64,000 bases of DNA from Streptomyces lichenis (GTDB lineage Bacteria > Actinomycetota > Actinomycetes > Streptomycetales > Streptomycetaceae), in contig NZ_JALPTH010000008.1 of the NCBI RefSeq assembly GCF_023218175.1, positions 124,001 to 188,000 on the forward strand, read 5' to 3'. The notes beneath the pieces were generated by a model. It was not told where the DNA came from, made no database searches, and saw nothing but the letters and a program-made list of their open reading frames with translations. Below, one piece after another: positions 50,149 through 59,852 of the stretch (the first letter of the stretch is position 1; each line of letters begins with the position of its first letter). The position numbers were made by a program, and so were the translations under genes.

Positions 50149-52104
50149 GTGAGCAACGAAAGCCTGGCCAACCTCCTCAAGGAGGAACGGCGGTTCGCGC
50201 CGCCCGCCGAGCTGGCCGCGCACGCCAATGTGAAGGCGGACGCGTACGAGCAGGCCACGGCGGACCGGCTCGGCTTCTGGGCCGAGCAGGCGCGTCGCCT
50301 CAGCTGGGAGACCGAGCCGACCGAGACCCTGGACTGGTCGAACCCGCCGTTCGCCAAGTGGTTCGCCGACGGCCGGCTGAACGTGGCGTACAACTGCGTC
50401 GACCGGCACGTCGAAGCCGGGCACGGCGACCGGGTCGCCATCCACTTCGAAGGCGAGCCGGGTGACAGCCGGGCCCTCACCTACGCCGAGCTGAAGGACG
50501 AGGTCTCCCGGGCGGCCAACGCGCTGACCGAGCTCGGCGTCCGCAAGGGCGACCGGGTCGCGGTGTATCTGCCGATGATCCCGGAGGCCGCCGTCGCCAT
50601 GCTGGCCTGCGCCCGCATCGGCGCCGCGCACTCGGTGGTCTTCGGCGGCTTCTCCGCCGACGCCGTCGCCTCCCGCATCCAGGACGCGGACGCCAAGCTG
50701 GTCATCACCGCCGACGGCGGCTACCGGCGCGGCAAGCCGTCCGCGCTCAAGCCCGCCATCGACGAGGCCGTGGCCAAGTGCCCGCAGGTCGAGCACGTGC
50801 TGGTGGTGCGCCGCACCGGGCAGGACACCGCGTTCACCGAGGGCCGGGACGTGTGGTGGCACGAGGCCGTGGGCCGCCAGTCCGCCGAGCACACCCCGGA
50901 GGCGTTCGAGGCCGAGCACCCGCTGTTCATCCTCTACACCTCCGGCACCACCGGGAAGCCCAAGGGCATCCTGCACACCTCCGGCGGCTACCTCACCCAG
51001 GCCGCCTACACCCACCACGCGGTCTTCGACCTCAAGCCGGAGACCGACGTCTACTGGTGCACCGCCGACATCGGCTGGGTCACCGGCCACTCGTACATCG
51101 TGTACGGGCCGCTGGCCAACGGCGCCACCCAGGTGATGTACGAGGGCACCCCGGACACCCCGCACCAGGGCCGGTTCTGGGAGATCGTGCAGAAGTACGG
51201 CGTCACCATCCTCTACACCGCGCCGACCGCGATCCGCACCTTCATGAAGTGGGGTGACGACATCCCGGCCAAGTTCGACCTGTCCAGCCTCCGGGTGCTG
51301 GGCTCGGTCGGCGAGCCGATCAACCCCGAGGCCTGGATCTGGTACCGGGAGAACATCGGTGCCGGAAAGACCCCGATCGTGGACACCTGGTGGCAGACCG
51401 AGACCGGCGCCATGATGATCTCGCCGCTGCCGGGGGTCACCGAGACCAAGCCGGGCTCCGCCCAGCGCGCCCTGCCGGGCATCTCGGCCACCGTCGTGGA
51501 CGACGACGCCAACGAGGTGCCCGACGGAGGCGGCGGCTACCTGGTCCTCACCGAGCCGTGGCCGTCCATGCTCCGCACCATCTGGGGCGACGACCAGCGG
51601 TTCATCGACACCTACTGGTCGCGCTTCGAGGGCAGGTACTTCGCCGGCGACGGGGCCAAGAAGGACGAGGACGGCGACATCTGGCTGCTCGGCCGGGTGG
51701 ACGACGTGATGCTGGTCTCCGGCCACAACATCTCCACCACCGAGGTCGAGTCCGCGCTCGTCTCGCACCCCAAGGTGGCCGAGGCGGCGGTCGTCGGCGC
51801 CGTGGACGAGACCACCGGCCAGGCGATCGTGGCCTTCGTCATCCTGCGCGGCACGGCCAGCGAGGACGAGTCCCTGGTGGCCGAGCTGCGCAACCACGTG
51901 GGCGCCACCCTCGGCCCCATCGCCAAGCCCAAGCGGGTCCTGCCGGTCGCCGAGCTGCCCAAGACCCGCTCCGGCAAGATCATGCGCCGGCTGCTGCGGG
52001 ACGTGGCGGAGAACCGCCAGCTCGGTGACGTCACCACGCTCACCGACTCCTCCGTCATGGACCTCATCCAGTCCAAGCTGCCGAGCGCCTCCAGCGACGA
52101 CTGA
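50149..52104 (+). CDS. acsA: Acetyl-CoA synthetase
   Basis: Activates acetate to acetyl-CoA via acetyl-AMP. The protein has 651 residues, standard length. AMP-binding motif YTSGTTGKPKGIL, DIGWVTGHSYIVYGPL, WWQTETGAMM, YFAGDGAKKDEDGDIW and the C-terminal lysine motif KTRSGKIMRR are all present. This Lys is the usual regulatory acetylation site. GTG start with GGGAG 5 nt upstream. It corresponds in position to acs Rv3667 of M. tuberculosis. Confidence 0.97.
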   Translation: MSNESLANLLKEERRFAPPAELAAHANVKADAYEQATADRLGFWAEQARRLSWETEPTETLDWSNPPFAKWFADGRLNVAYNCVDRHVEAGHGDRVAIHFEGEPGDSRALTYAELKDEVSRAANALTELGVRKGDRVAVYLPMIPEAAVAMLACARIGAAHSVVFGGFSADAVASRIQDADAKLVITADGGYRRGKPSALKPAIDEAVAKCPQVEHVLVVRRTGQDTAFTEGRDVWWHEAVGRQSAEHTPEAFEAEHPLFILYTSGTTGKPKGILHTSGGYLTQAAYTHHAVFDLKPETDVYWCTADIGWVTGHSYIVYGPLANGATQVMYEGTPDTPHQGRFWEIVQKYGVTILYTAPTAIRTFMKWGDDIPAKFDLSSLRVLGSVGEPINPEAWIWYRENIGAGKTPIVDTWWQTETGAMMISPLPGVTETKPGSAQRALPGISATVVDDDANEVPDGGGGYLVLTEPWPSMLRTIWGDDQRFIDTYWSRFEGRYFAGDGAKKDEDGDIWLLGRVDDVMLVSGHNISTTEVESALVSHPKVAEAAVVGAVDETTGQAIVAFVILRGTASEDESLVAELRNHVGATLGPIAKPKRVLPVAELPKTRSGKIMRRLLRDVAENRQLGDVTTLTDSSVMDLIQSKLPSASSDD

Positions 52105-52132
52105 CGGACGAGGACCGCCCAGAAGGAGAACG

Positions 52133-52175
52133 GGGCGCCCGGCCCGCCGTGGACCACACGGTGGGCCGGGCGCCC
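52133..52175 (+). terminator. Terminator after acsA
   Basis: 16-bp arms gggcgcccggcccgcc (52133-52148) and ggtgggccgggcgccc (52160-52175) with one G-U wobble. Confidence 0.75.
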
Positions 52176-52405
52176 TCGTACGTCCGGCACACAGCCGTCC
52201 GGCGCACAGCCGCAGGACCGGTCGAGCGTCTCCCCCGGCCGCCCGGTACGGTGAGAGGCGACAAGGGTCCGTCAAGATCGGCGGTGCGGTATCACCGGAA
52301 GCGGTGACACCGGCTTCCGCCCTGACGCCCGCACAGGTGCGCCGGGAAGTCTGGTCGGCAGGTGTTCAGCCCTGCCCGCACGCCCAGCGACCGGAGGTCC
52401 ACCCC

Positions 52406-53995
52406 GTGGCCGCGCCCAGCCCCCGTAAGCCCGACTCCGGCCGGCCCGGCCCCGGCCAGTCCGCCTCCGCAGGGACCGGCTCCCGTGAGCCCGGCCCCCG
52501 CAGCGGTGCGGCGGCGTCCCTGTTCGGGAGGCTGCCGCTGCCGGAGCGCACGTACCTCACCGACGCGCTGCGCACCGAGACGGTCGGCGGACTGCTGCTG
52601 CTGGTCGCCGCCATCGCGGCGCTGGTCTGGGCGAACACCCCGCTCGCCGGCAGCTACGAGACCGTCCGCGACGCCCATCTGGGACCCTCCGCGCTCGGGC
52701 TCGACCTGTCCGTCCAGCACTGGGCCGCCGACGGGCTGCTCACCGTCTTCTTCTTCGTCGCGGGCATCGAGCTCAAGCGCGAACTGGTCGCCGGGGAGCT
52801 GCGCGACCCCCGGGCCGCCGCCCTCCCGGTGGTCGCCGCCGTGTGCGGGATGGCCGTACCCGCCCTGGTCTACGTCCTGACCAGCACCCTCGGCGGCGGC
52901 GCGCTCGGCGGTTGGGCGGTACCGACCGCCACCGACATCGCCTTCGCGCTCGCCGTACTCGCCGTGATCGGCACCTCGCTGCCGTCCGCGCTGCGCGCGT
53001 TCCTGCTGACCCTGGCCGTGGTGGACGACCTCTTCGCCATCCTGATCATCGCGGTGTTCTTCACCAGCGACCTGGACTTCGCCGCGCTCGGCGGCGCGGT
53101 CGCCGGACTGGTGCTCTTCCGGCTGCTGCTGCGCGCGGGAGTGCGCGGCTGGTACGTGTACGTTCCGCTGGCCCTGGTCGACTGGGCGCTGATGTACAAC
53201 AGCGGCGTCCACGCCACCGTCGCCGGGGTCGCCATGGGCCTGATGCTGCGCTGCCACCGCCGGGACGGCGAGAGCCGCTCCCCCGGTGAGCGCGTCGAGC
53301 ACCTGGTCCGGCCGTTCTCCGCCGGACTGGCCGTACCGCTGTTCGCGCTCTTCTCGGCCGGGGTGCCGGTCAGCGGCGGCGCCCTGGCCGAGGTCTTCAC
53401 CCAGCCGGAGACCCTGGGCGTGGTCCTCGGCCTGGTGGTCGGCAAGACCGTGGGCGTCTTCGGCGGCACCTGGCTGGCGGCGCGCTTCACCCGGGCCTCC
53501 CTCAACGAGGACCTGGACTGGGGCGATGTCCTGGCGCTGGCCGCCCTCGCCGGGATCGGCTTCACCGTCTCGCTGCTCATCGGCGAACTGGCCTTCGGGG
53601 ACGACCCGGGGACGACTGCCGAGGTCAAGGCGGCGGTGCTGACCGGTTCGCTGATCGCCGCCGTACTCGCCACCGTGCTGCTCAGGCTCCGGGTCCGCAG
53701 ATACCGGGCGCTGTACGAGGACGAGGAGCGCGACGAGGACCGCAGCGGCGTGCCCGACATCTACGAGCAGGACGATCCGGCCCACCACCGGCGGATGGCG
53801 GCGCTGTACGAGGCGAAGGCCGCCGCGCACCGGCAGCTGGCCGAGGCCGCCGAACGCGGCAGCCCCTCGGACGCCGCCGAGGTGACGGAGGCGGCCGAGC
53901 GGGCGGACAAAGCCGAGCGGGCGGAAGGAGTCGAGCGGGCGGAAGGGGCCGAAGCGGCGGGGGCGCCGCACGACGACGGCGGCCGTCCGGCATGA
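52406..53995 (+). CDS. nhaA: Na+/H+ antiporter NhaA
   Basis: Exchanges internal Na+ for external H+. The protein has 529 residues with about 11 membrane segments. The essential Asp pair is D207/D208 in LTLAVVDDLFAILII, and family motifs FFFVAGIELKRELV and ATDIAFALAVLA are seen. The GTG has GGAGG 8 nt upstream. A cytosolic Gly/Pro/Ser-rich N-terminus of about 45 residues and a charged C-terminal tail with repeated AERAE/EAAERA patterns are additions to the standard protein. Confidence 0.94.
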   Translation: MAAPSPRKPDSGRPGPGQSASAGTGSREPGPRSGAAASLFGRLPLPERTYLTDALRTETVGGLLLLVAAIAALVWANTPLAGSYETVRDAHLGPSALGLDLSVQHWAADGLLTVFFFVAGIELKRELVAGELRDPRAAALPVVAAVCGMAVPALVYVLTSTLGGGALGGWAVPTATDIAFALAVLAVIGTSLPSALRAFLLTLAVVDDLFAILIIAVFFTSDLDFAALGGAVAGLVLFRLLLRAGVRGWYVYVPLALVDWALMYNSGVHATVAGVAMGLMLRCHRRDGESRSPGERVEHLVRPFSAGLAVPLFALFSAGVPVSGGALAEVFTQPETLGVVLGLVVGKTVGVFGGTWLAARFTRASLNEDLDWGDVLALAALAGIGFTVSLLIGELAFGDDPGTTAEVKAAVLTGSLIAAVLATVLLRLRVRRYRALYEDEERDEDRSGVPDIYEQDDPAHHRRMAALYEAKAAAHRQLAEAAERGSPSDAAEVTEAAERADKAERAEGVERAEGAEAAGAPHDDGGRPA

Positions 53996-54109
53996 TCTGA
54001 GGTCGGACCACACCCTCGACGACCGGATCCGGTGGATTCCGGGAAACCGGGGCAGCAGCCGTACGGGTCCGTCGGACCGCCATAGGGTTGAAGAGAAGAG
54101 GGAGCGACG

Positions 54110-54694
54110 ATGAGCCACCCCGTCGGCAACGAGGCCAACAGCGCCGAGCGCAGCCTCGGCCAGCTGGTCGCGTCGGCCACCGCCGAGATGTCCGCGCTCG
54201 TGCACGACGAGATCGCCCTGGCCAAGGCCGAGCTGCGGCAGGACGTCAAGCGCGGCGCGACGGGCGGGGCGGCGGTCAGCGTCGCGGGCGTGTTCGCCCT
54301 GTTCTCGCTGCCCGTGCTGAGCTTCGCCGCCGCGTACGGCATCCACAACCTGGGCCTCGGTCTGGCCTGGTCCTTCCTGATCGTCGGCGCGGCGTACCTG
54401 GTGCTGGCCGGGCTGCTGGCGCTGCTGGCGGTGACCAAGTTCAAGAAGGTCAAGCCGCCGGAGCGGTCGATCGCCTCGGCGAAGCAGACGGCCGCGATCC
54501 TCGGCAACGCCAAGCCGCATCCGCGCCCGGCCCCGCTGGCGGGGGTGAGCGCCGATATGAAGCCGCTCACCGCCGTACCCGCCGACGCCCGCCCGCTCCC
54601 CGCCTCCGCCGCTTCCGTGTCCGTATCGGAGGTGTCCGTATCGGAGAAGAGCGGCGAGAGCGGCACCGGGACTGTGGGACGCTCGTCTGCATGA
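54110..54694 (+). CDS. Phage holin family III-like membrane protein (DUF1469), Rv3669 type
   Basis: The protein has 194 residues. ALVHDEIALAKAELRQDVK forms an amphipathic helix in front of two membrane segments (about 48-72 and 82-106). This is a widespread actinobacterial membrane protein called phage holin by annotation only; it is not part of a prophage. The Pro/Ala/Ser-rich C-terminus of about 65 residues is low complexity. GGGAG lies 5 nt before the ATG. The stop overlaps the start of the alpha/beta-hydrolase gene (ATGA). Confidence 0.85.
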   Translation: MSHPVGNEANSAERSLGQLVASATAEMSALVHDEIALAKAELRQDVKRGATGGAAVSVAGVFALFSLPVLSFAAAYGIHNLGLGLAWSFLIVGAAYLVLAGLLALLAVTKFKKVKPPERSIASAKQTAAILGNAKPHPRPAPLAGVSADMKPLTAVPADARPLPASAASVSVSEVSVSEKSGESGTGTVGRSSA

Positions 54695-55644
54695 CGGTCC
54701 CCGAGAGCAGCAGCGGCAACGGCGGCGGCAACGGTGGCGGCGGTCCGGTCCGCATCGACGGACCGTGGACCCACCGCGACGTGGCGGCCAACGGAGCGCG
54801 CTTCCATATCGCCGAGATGGGCGAGGGCCCGCTCGTCCTGCTGCTGCACGGCTTCCCGCAGTTCTGGTGGACCTGGCGGCACCAGCTCCCGGCGCTCGCC
54901 GAGGCCGGGTTCCGGGCCGTGGCCATGGACCTGCGGGGGGTCGGCGGCAGCGACCGCACCCCGCGCGGTTACGACCCGGCCAACCTCGCCCTCGACATCA
55001 CCGGCGTGGTCCGGTCCCTGGGCGAGCCCGACGCGGCCCTGGTCGGCCATGACCTCGGCGGCTATCTGGCCTGGACGGCGGCGGTGATGCGGCCGAAGCT
55101 GGTGCGGCGGCTCGCGGTGTCCTCGATGCCGCACCCCCGGCGCTGGCGCTCCTCGATGCTGTCGGACTTCGCCCAGTCCCGCGCCGGGTCGTACGTCTGG
55201 GGATTCCAGCGCCCCTGGCTGCCCGAGCGTCAGCTGACCGCCGACGACGGCCGGTTGGTCGGCGAGCTGATCCGCGACTGGTCCGGCCCCCGGCTGCCCG
55301 ACGAGGAGGCGGTCGAGACCTACCGCCGGGCGATGCTGATCCCCTCCACGGCGCACTGCTCGATCGAGCCGTACCGGTGGATGGTGCGTTCGCTGGCCCG
55401 CCCGGACGGCTTCCAGTTCAACCGCCGGATGAAGCGGCCGGTGCGGGTGCCCACCCTGCATGTGCACGGTTCCCTGGATCCGGCGATGCGGACCCGCAGC
55501 GCGGCCGGTTCGGGCGAGTACGTGGAAGCGCCGTACCGCTGGCGGCTGTTCGACGGACTCGGCCATTTCCCGCACGAGGAGGACCCGGTGGCGTTCTCCA
55601 CCGAACTGGTCAACTGGCTGAAGGACCCCGAGCCCGACCGGTAG
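54691..55644 (+). CDS. Alpha/beta-hydrolase, epoxide hydrolase-like (Rv3670 EphE position)
   Basis: The protein has 317 residues. Core motifs: LLLHGFPQFWWTWRHQLP (oxyanion HGFP), the nucleophile elbow VGHDLGGYLAW with Asp as expected for epoxide hydrolases and haloalkane dehalogenases, and the late His in GHFPHEED. A Gly/Asn-rich stretch lies at residues 7-18. Together with the preceding membrane protein it forms a two-gene operon as in mycobacteria (Rv3669-ephE). Substrate unknown. Confidence 0.88.
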   Translation: MTVPESSSGNGGGNGGGGPVRIDGPWTHRDVAANGARFHIAEMGEGPLVLLLHGFPQFWWTWRHQLPALAEAGFRAVAMDLRGVGGSDRTPRGYDPANLALDITGVVRSLGEPDAALVGHDLGGYLAWTAAVMRPKLVRRLAVSSMPHPRRWRSSMLSDFAQSRAGSYVWGFQRPWLPERQLTADDGRLVGELIRDWSGPRLPDEEAVETYRRAMLIPSTAHCSIEPYRWMVRSLARPDGFQFNRRMKRPVRVPTLHVHGSLDPAMRTRSAAGSGEYVEAPYRWRLFDGLGHFPHEEDPVAFSTELVNWLKDPEPDR

Positions 55645-56037
55645 CGACCTCCCGGCGCTCGCCCGCCGACATCCCGCCGACCGCCCGCCACCGGGCGCCG
55701 GAAAGCGGCCACTTGCCGGGCGCATACGCCAATTCGGCGCTCCCCGGGCGGTTATGGACCATGGGTGCCGGGCACACGTCGGGGTATGGGCTGGACGCAC
55801 GACCACGCTGACGCAGTACGCAACCGCCGCTCGGCCTCCGAGCCGCTTCCCCCCAGGGGCGGTCGCCCGGGCCAGGGCCCCGATCCCCGCCTCGGGATCT
55901 CCCGCATCCTCCGCCGCCGGGCCCGCTGGGTCTCCGCCCGACTGCGTCACACCCGGGCCTAGGGCCGCGCGTCCCGTCCGGCGCCAGGGGGCCCGGCCGG
56001 GCTCGCCGCCCGGACCCCCTCCAAGACGTCCAGAGGT
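55645..56037. other. Intergenic region between epoxide hydrolase and marP
   Basis: 393 nt. The only candidate is a short ORF at 55786-55962, listed separately. No repeat or hairpin stands out. Confidence 0.4.
55786..55962 (+). CDS. Possible 58-residue basic protein
   Basis: It starts MGWTHDHADAVRNRRSASEP and ends LRRRARWVSARLRHTRA. Arg-rich, no known domain. No SD is visible. It may be a small conserved Streptomyces protein or a chance frame; evidence is weak. Confidence 0.3.
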   Translation: MGWTHDHADAVRNRRSASEPLPPRGGRPGQGPDPRLGISRILRRRARWVSARLRHTRA

Positions 56038-57237
56038 TCAGAGGGCGCAGCCCTGGCTGTCCACCTGCTGACCCGCCGTGCTGCCCAGCCGGATGTCCTC
56101 GCGGATCTCGTCCACCGTCAGCGCGTAACCGGTGTTCGCGTCGTCCAGCGAGCGGGCGAAGATCACCCCGTACACCTTGCCGTCGGGGGTGAGCAGCGGG
56201 CCGCCGGAGTTGCCCTGGCGGACCGTGGCGTACAGCGAGTAGACATCGCGGCGGACCTGGCCCCGGTGGTAGATGTCGGGGCCGTTGGCGTTGATCCGGC
56301 CCCGGACGCGCGCCGAGCGCACATCGTAGGCGCCGTTCTCCGGGAAGCCGGCGACGATCGCGCTGTCGCCGCTGCGGGCGTCGGTCTCGGTGAACCGCAG
56401 CGGGGTGGCGTCCAGGTCCGGTACGTCGAGTACGGCGATGTCGCGCTCCCAGTCGTAGAGCACCACCCTCGCGTCGTACCGCCGGCCCTCGCCGCCGATC
56501 TGGACGGTCGGCTCGTCCACACCGCCGACGACATGGGCGTTGGTCATCACCCGGCGCTCGGCGAAGACGAAACCGGTGCCCTCCAGGACCTTGCCGCAGC
56601 TCGGGGCGGTGCCGACCACCTTGACGATGGAGCGCTGCGCGCGGGCGGCGACCGGGCTGCCGACCAGCGCCGGGTCGGGCGGGCGGACCTCGGTGATGGG
56701 CTCGTTGGCGAACGGGCTGAAGACCTGCGGGAAGCCGTTCTGCGCCAGTACGGAGGTGAAGTCGGTGAACCAGGTCGAGGCCTCCGCCGGCATCACCCGG
56801 GACACCCCGAGCAGCACCTTGGAGTTGCGGACCTCCTTGCCGAGCGTGGGCAGCGAGGTCCCGGCGAGCGCCGAACCGATCAGCCAGGCGACCAGCAGCA
56901 TCGCCACCACGTTCACCAGCGCGCCGCCGGTGGCGTCCAGCGCCCGGGCCGGCGACCAGGTGATGTGGCGGCGCAGCTTGTTGCCGAGATGGGTGGTGAG
57001 GGCCTGGCCGACCGAGGCGACCACGATCACCACCACCACGGCGACGATCGCGGCGGTGGTGGAGACATTGGCATCCCCGGTGAGGGGGCCCCAGACCAGC
57101 GGCAGCAGATAGACGGCGATGAGGCCGCCGCCGAGGAAGCCGATCACCGAGAGGATGCCGACCACGAACCCCTGTCGGTATCCCACGATCGCGAACCACA
57201 CGGCGGCGACCAGCAGCAGAATGTCGAGCACGTTCAC
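56038..57237 (-). CDS. marP: MarP-type membrane serine protease
   Basis: Periplasmic protease; in M. tuberculosis (Rv3671c) it is needed for acid and oxidative stress survival. The protein has 399 residues. The N-terminal CvpA-like part has four membrane segments (about 1-125). The trypsin-like domain follows with the triad H235 (MTNAHVVGG), D266 (ERDIAVLDV) and S344 (QGNSGGPLL). The residue numbers are nearly those of the mycobacterial enzyme, so the architecture is fully conserved. It is followed by the NUDIX and nth genes on the same strand. Confidence 0.94.
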   Translation of the reverse strand: MNVLDILLLVAAVWFAIVGYRQGFVVGILSVIGFLGGGLIAVYLLPLVWGPLTGDANVSTTAAIVAVVVVIVVASVGQALTTHLGNKLRRHITWSPARALDATGGALVNVVAMLLVAWLIGSALAGTSLPTLGKEVRNSKVLLGVSRVMPAEASTWFTDFTSVLAQNGFPQVFSPFANEPITEVRPPDPALVGSPVAARAQRSIVKVVGTAPSCGKVLEGTGFVFAERRVMTNAHVVGGVDEPTVQIGGEGRRYDARVVLYDWERDIAVLDVPDLDATPLRFTETDARSGDSAIVAGFPENGAYDVRSARVRGRINANGPDIYHRGQVRRDVYSLYATVRQGNSGGPLLTPDGKVYGVIFARSLDDANTGYALTVDEIREDIRLGSTAGQQVDSQGCAL

Positions 57238-57320
57238 CGTCGTTAGCCTCGCAGATTCGTCTCCGGCCGCCCCGATCGCCCCCGGAGCACAGCTGTCACC
57301 CTGTCACGCGCGACAGCCTG

Positions 57321-58241
57321 TCATGCACGCCAGTCGAGCGGGACGCTCTTCTCCCGGTCCCAGGGGCGCTCCCAGCCGGCGAAGTGCAGGATGCGGTCGA
57401 TCACCCCGGCCGTGAACCCCCAGACCAGGGTCGACTCCACCGCGAAGGCGGGACCCCGGAAGCCGCTGGGGTGGACGGCGGTCACCCGGTGGGCCGGGTC
57501 CGTGAGGTCGGCCACCGGCACGGTGAAGACCCGGGCGGTCTCGGCCGGATCGACGGCCCGGAACGGACTGGGGCTGCGCCACCAGCCGAGCACCGGGGTC
57601 ACCACGAAGGCGCTGACCGGGATGTAGAGGCGGGGCAGCACCCCGAAGACCTGGACGCCGGCCGGGTCCAGCCCGGTCTCCTCCTCGGCCTCCCGCAGGG
57701 CGGCGCGCAGCAGCCCGCCGTCCTCCGGGTCACCGTCCTCCGGGTCCAGCGCCCCACCCGGGAAGGACGGCTGCCCCGCGTGCGAACGGAGGCTGCCGGC
57801 CCGCTCCATCAGCAGCAGCTCGGGCCCCCGCGCCCCCTCGCCGAACAGCACCAGCACGGCCGCCTGGCGCCCACCGGTCTCCGGTGGCAGAAAGCGGCTC
57901 AGCTGCTCGGGCGCCACACTCCGGGCGGCCCGGGCCACCGGCTCCAGCCACCCGGGCAGCCCCTCCTCCGACACGAGTACGGGCGGAAGCCCCGGTACGG
58001 CCGGGGCCTCCGGCACGGGGACGGACTCCGGCACGGGGGCGGGCTCCGTTACGGCAGGAGGCGCCGGTACGGGAGCGGGCGCCGCCACGGCGGGGGACGC
58101 CCCGCGCGCACGGTCACGGGGGTGGTCGCGGACGGGTTCACGGGCCGGTTCACAGGCGTGGTCACGGGGAGGGTCGTACGCGCGGCGGCCGCCGTACCGC
58201 CCCGGCTCGGCATGGTCGTACGACCGGTCTTCGCGCCTCAT
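57321..58241 (-). CDS. NUDIX hydrolase, CoA pyrophosphatase-like
   Basis: The protein has 306 residues. The N-terminal about 95 residues are an Arg/Asp- then Pro/Val-rich extension (PAPVPAPPAVTEPAPVPE) not found in the core family. The catalytic domain has VLVLFGEG, the CoA-type segment RSHAGQPSFPGGALDP, and the Nudix box AALREAEEETGL. The UPF0035/NudL motif LLRAALREAEEETGLDP supports CoA or acyl-CoA pyrophosphate hydrolysis. In M. tuberculosis the equivalent gene Rv3672c is also beside marP. ATG 58241 is chosen; a GTG 6 nt upstream is possible. Confidence 0.88.
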   Translation of the reverse strand: MRREDRSYDHAEPGRYGGRRAYDPPRDHACEPAREPVRDHPRDRARGASPAVAAPAPVPAPPAVTEPAPVPESVPVPEAPAVPGLPPVLVSEEGLPGWLEPVARAARSVAPEQLSRFLPPETGGRQAAVLVLFGEGARGPELLLMERAGSLRSHAGQPSFPGGALDPEDGDPEDGGLLRAALREAEEETGLDPAGVQVFGVLPRLYIPVSAFVVTPVLGWWRSPSPFRAVDPAETARVFTVPVADLTDPAHRVTAVHPSGFRGPAFAVESTLVWGFTAGVIDRILHFAGWERPWDREKSVPLDWRA

Positions 58242-58309
58242 CGACACCCCCGGCCTACCCAACGCCTCGCGGCTGCCATCCGGTTCCCCTCTCTCCTCCC
58301 CTGCTCGCC

Positions 58310-59377
58310 TCACTGCGCGGTTTCGCCGAGCGGCGGGGCCGGCTTGCCGGGGTAGTCGGGCGGTGGGGAGAGCCGCTGGCCGGGGAAGCCGCCCTTCTCG
58401 TACTTGAGCAGCTTGGCCGCCTTCTCGGGGTCCGTCTCCCCTTCCCCGTACGAGGGGCAGAGCGGTGCGATCGGGCAGCAGCCGCAGGCCGGCTTGCGGG
58501 CGTGGCAGATCCGGCGGCCGTGGAAGATCACCCGGTGCGAGAGGTCCGTCCACTCCGACTTGGGGAAGATCGCGGCCACGTCCGCCTCGACCTTCTCCGG
58601 GTCGTCCTGCTCGGTCCACTTCCAGCGCCGGACGAGCCGGCCGAAGTGCGTGTCGACCGTGATCCCCGGGACCCCGAAGGCGTTGCCCAGCACCACGTTC
58701 GCCGTCTTGCGCCCGACGCCCGGCAGGGTGACCAGGTCCTCAAGGCGGCCCGGCACCTCGCCGTCGAACCGGTCCCGGAGCGCCGCGGAGAGCCCGAGCA
58801 GCGACTTCGTCTTGGCCCGGAAGAAGCCGGTGGGCCGGATCAGCTCCTCCAGCTCCTCCGGCGCCGCGGCGGCCATGTCCTCGGGCGTCGGGTACGCGGC
58901 GAAGAGGCGGGGCGTGGTCTGGTTGACCCGCAGATCGGTGGTCTGGGCGGACAGCACCGTGGCGACGAGCAGTTCGAAGGGGTTGCGGAAGTCGAGCTCC
59001 GGATGCGCGTACGGGAAGACCTCGCCGAGCTCGCGGTAGATCCGCCGGGCGCGGCGCACCATGGCCAGATGCGACTCCGGCTTGCGGGCGGCCCCACCGC
59101 TTCCGGCACCCGCCGAGCCCTCGGCCGCGGCGTTCCCCGCGGACTTCTGGGCGCCGGTCGTCTTCTTGGCCCCGGTCGCCTTCTTGGCCGCGGTGGTCTT
59201 CTTGGCCGCGGCCGTCCTTCCACCGGCGGTCGTCTTCTTCGCCGCGGCGGCCTTCTTGGCCAGGGCCGTCCTTCCCTCAGCGGTGGCCTTCCTGGCCGCG
59301 GCCGTCCTTCCACCGGCGGCCGTCTTCTTCGCCGCGGCCGTCTCGGCCGCCCCGGCCTCAGCGGAACCCTTTGCCAC
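58310..59377 (-). CDS. nth: Endonuclease III with a Lys/Ala-rich N-terminal tail
   Basis: DNA glycosylase/AP lyase for oxidised pyrimidines. The core (about 105-330) has [12 protein letters not shown] with the catalytic Lys (K224) and VDTHFGRL with Asp (D242), 18 residues apart as in E. coli Nth. The iron-sulphur ligands follow: C-x6-C-x2-C-x5-C in [19 protein letters not shown]. The first about 95 residues are a repeated [18 protein letters not shown] tail like histone H1. Of two possible starts, ATG 59383 is 2 nt from the SD (GGAGG) and GTG 59377 is 8 nt away; the latter is preferred (355 residues). Confidence 0.93.
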   Translation of the reverse strand: MAKGSAEAGAAETAAAKKTAAGGRTAAARKATAEGRTALAKKAAAAKKTTAGGRTAAAKKTTAAKKATGAKKTTGAQKSAGNAAAEGSAGAGSGGAARKPESHLAMVRRARRIYRELGEVFPYAHPELDFRNPFELLVATVLSAQTTDLRVNQTTPRLFAAYPTPEDMAAAAPEELEELIRPTGFFRAKTKSLLGLSAALRDRFDGEVPGRLEDLVTLPGVGRKTANVVLGNAFGVPGITVDTHFGRLVRRWKWTEQDDPEKVEADVAAIFPKSEWTDLSHRVIFHGRRICHARKPACGCCPIAPLCPSYGEGETDPEKAAKLLKYEKGGFPGQRLSPPPDYPGKPAPPLGETAQ

Positions 59378-59383
59378 GATCAT

Positions 59384-59852
59384 CTCCTCCGCGTATCCCG
59401 TCGCCCTCGACCTCTTCCGGAGCGTCTTCCCCGTCGCCGCCCGCTGTCCCGCCTGCCGACCCGGTCCCCGCCTGCCGACCCCTGCCTCCCCACCGGAGAC
59501 AACCGCACCGCACTGGACCGGCTTCGGCCACCTTCCGACCCTCTGGGCAACGTGTCCGACTTGTATGCTTATCTTTCAAGAGTCGACGCCTGTTCGCCCA
59601 CAGCGGAATTCCGTTCGGGCAACCGCACCCGTATCCCCGCGACCCGTGTTCCCACCGGCGGGTTGGGCACCCGGCCAGCCTAAGCGCCGGCACCCTCATC
59701 CGCCCCGGGCACCGGCGATCACGACCCAATCGGGGCCCTGCCGTACGGACACGCGTACCAGTGCGTCAAACTTGTTGTGATTGATCGCACTGTTTTACCG
59801 TCCGGCATCATGGGATCCGACGTCCCTGAGCAGGTCGACATAGGAGAGATTC
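59384..59852. promoter_or_regulatory. Divergent control region of nth and crp
   Basis: 469 nt, no supported gene. The last 100 nt contain a CRP-like site (59776-59791, separate entry) in an AT-richer stretch. Nothing else is clear. Confidence 0.5.
59776..59791. promoter_or_regulatory. Likely CRP-family operator upstream of crp
   Basis: tgtgattgatcgcact fits the TGTGA-N6-TCACA type with GTG-N8-CAC conserved. It lies 62 nt before the crp start codon, as expected for autoregulation. Confidence 0.5.

Noticed and set aside
54110..54694. Prophage, because of the phage-holin annotation
   Set aside because: No other phage genes nearby; this membrane protein family sits in the same place in mycobacteria.
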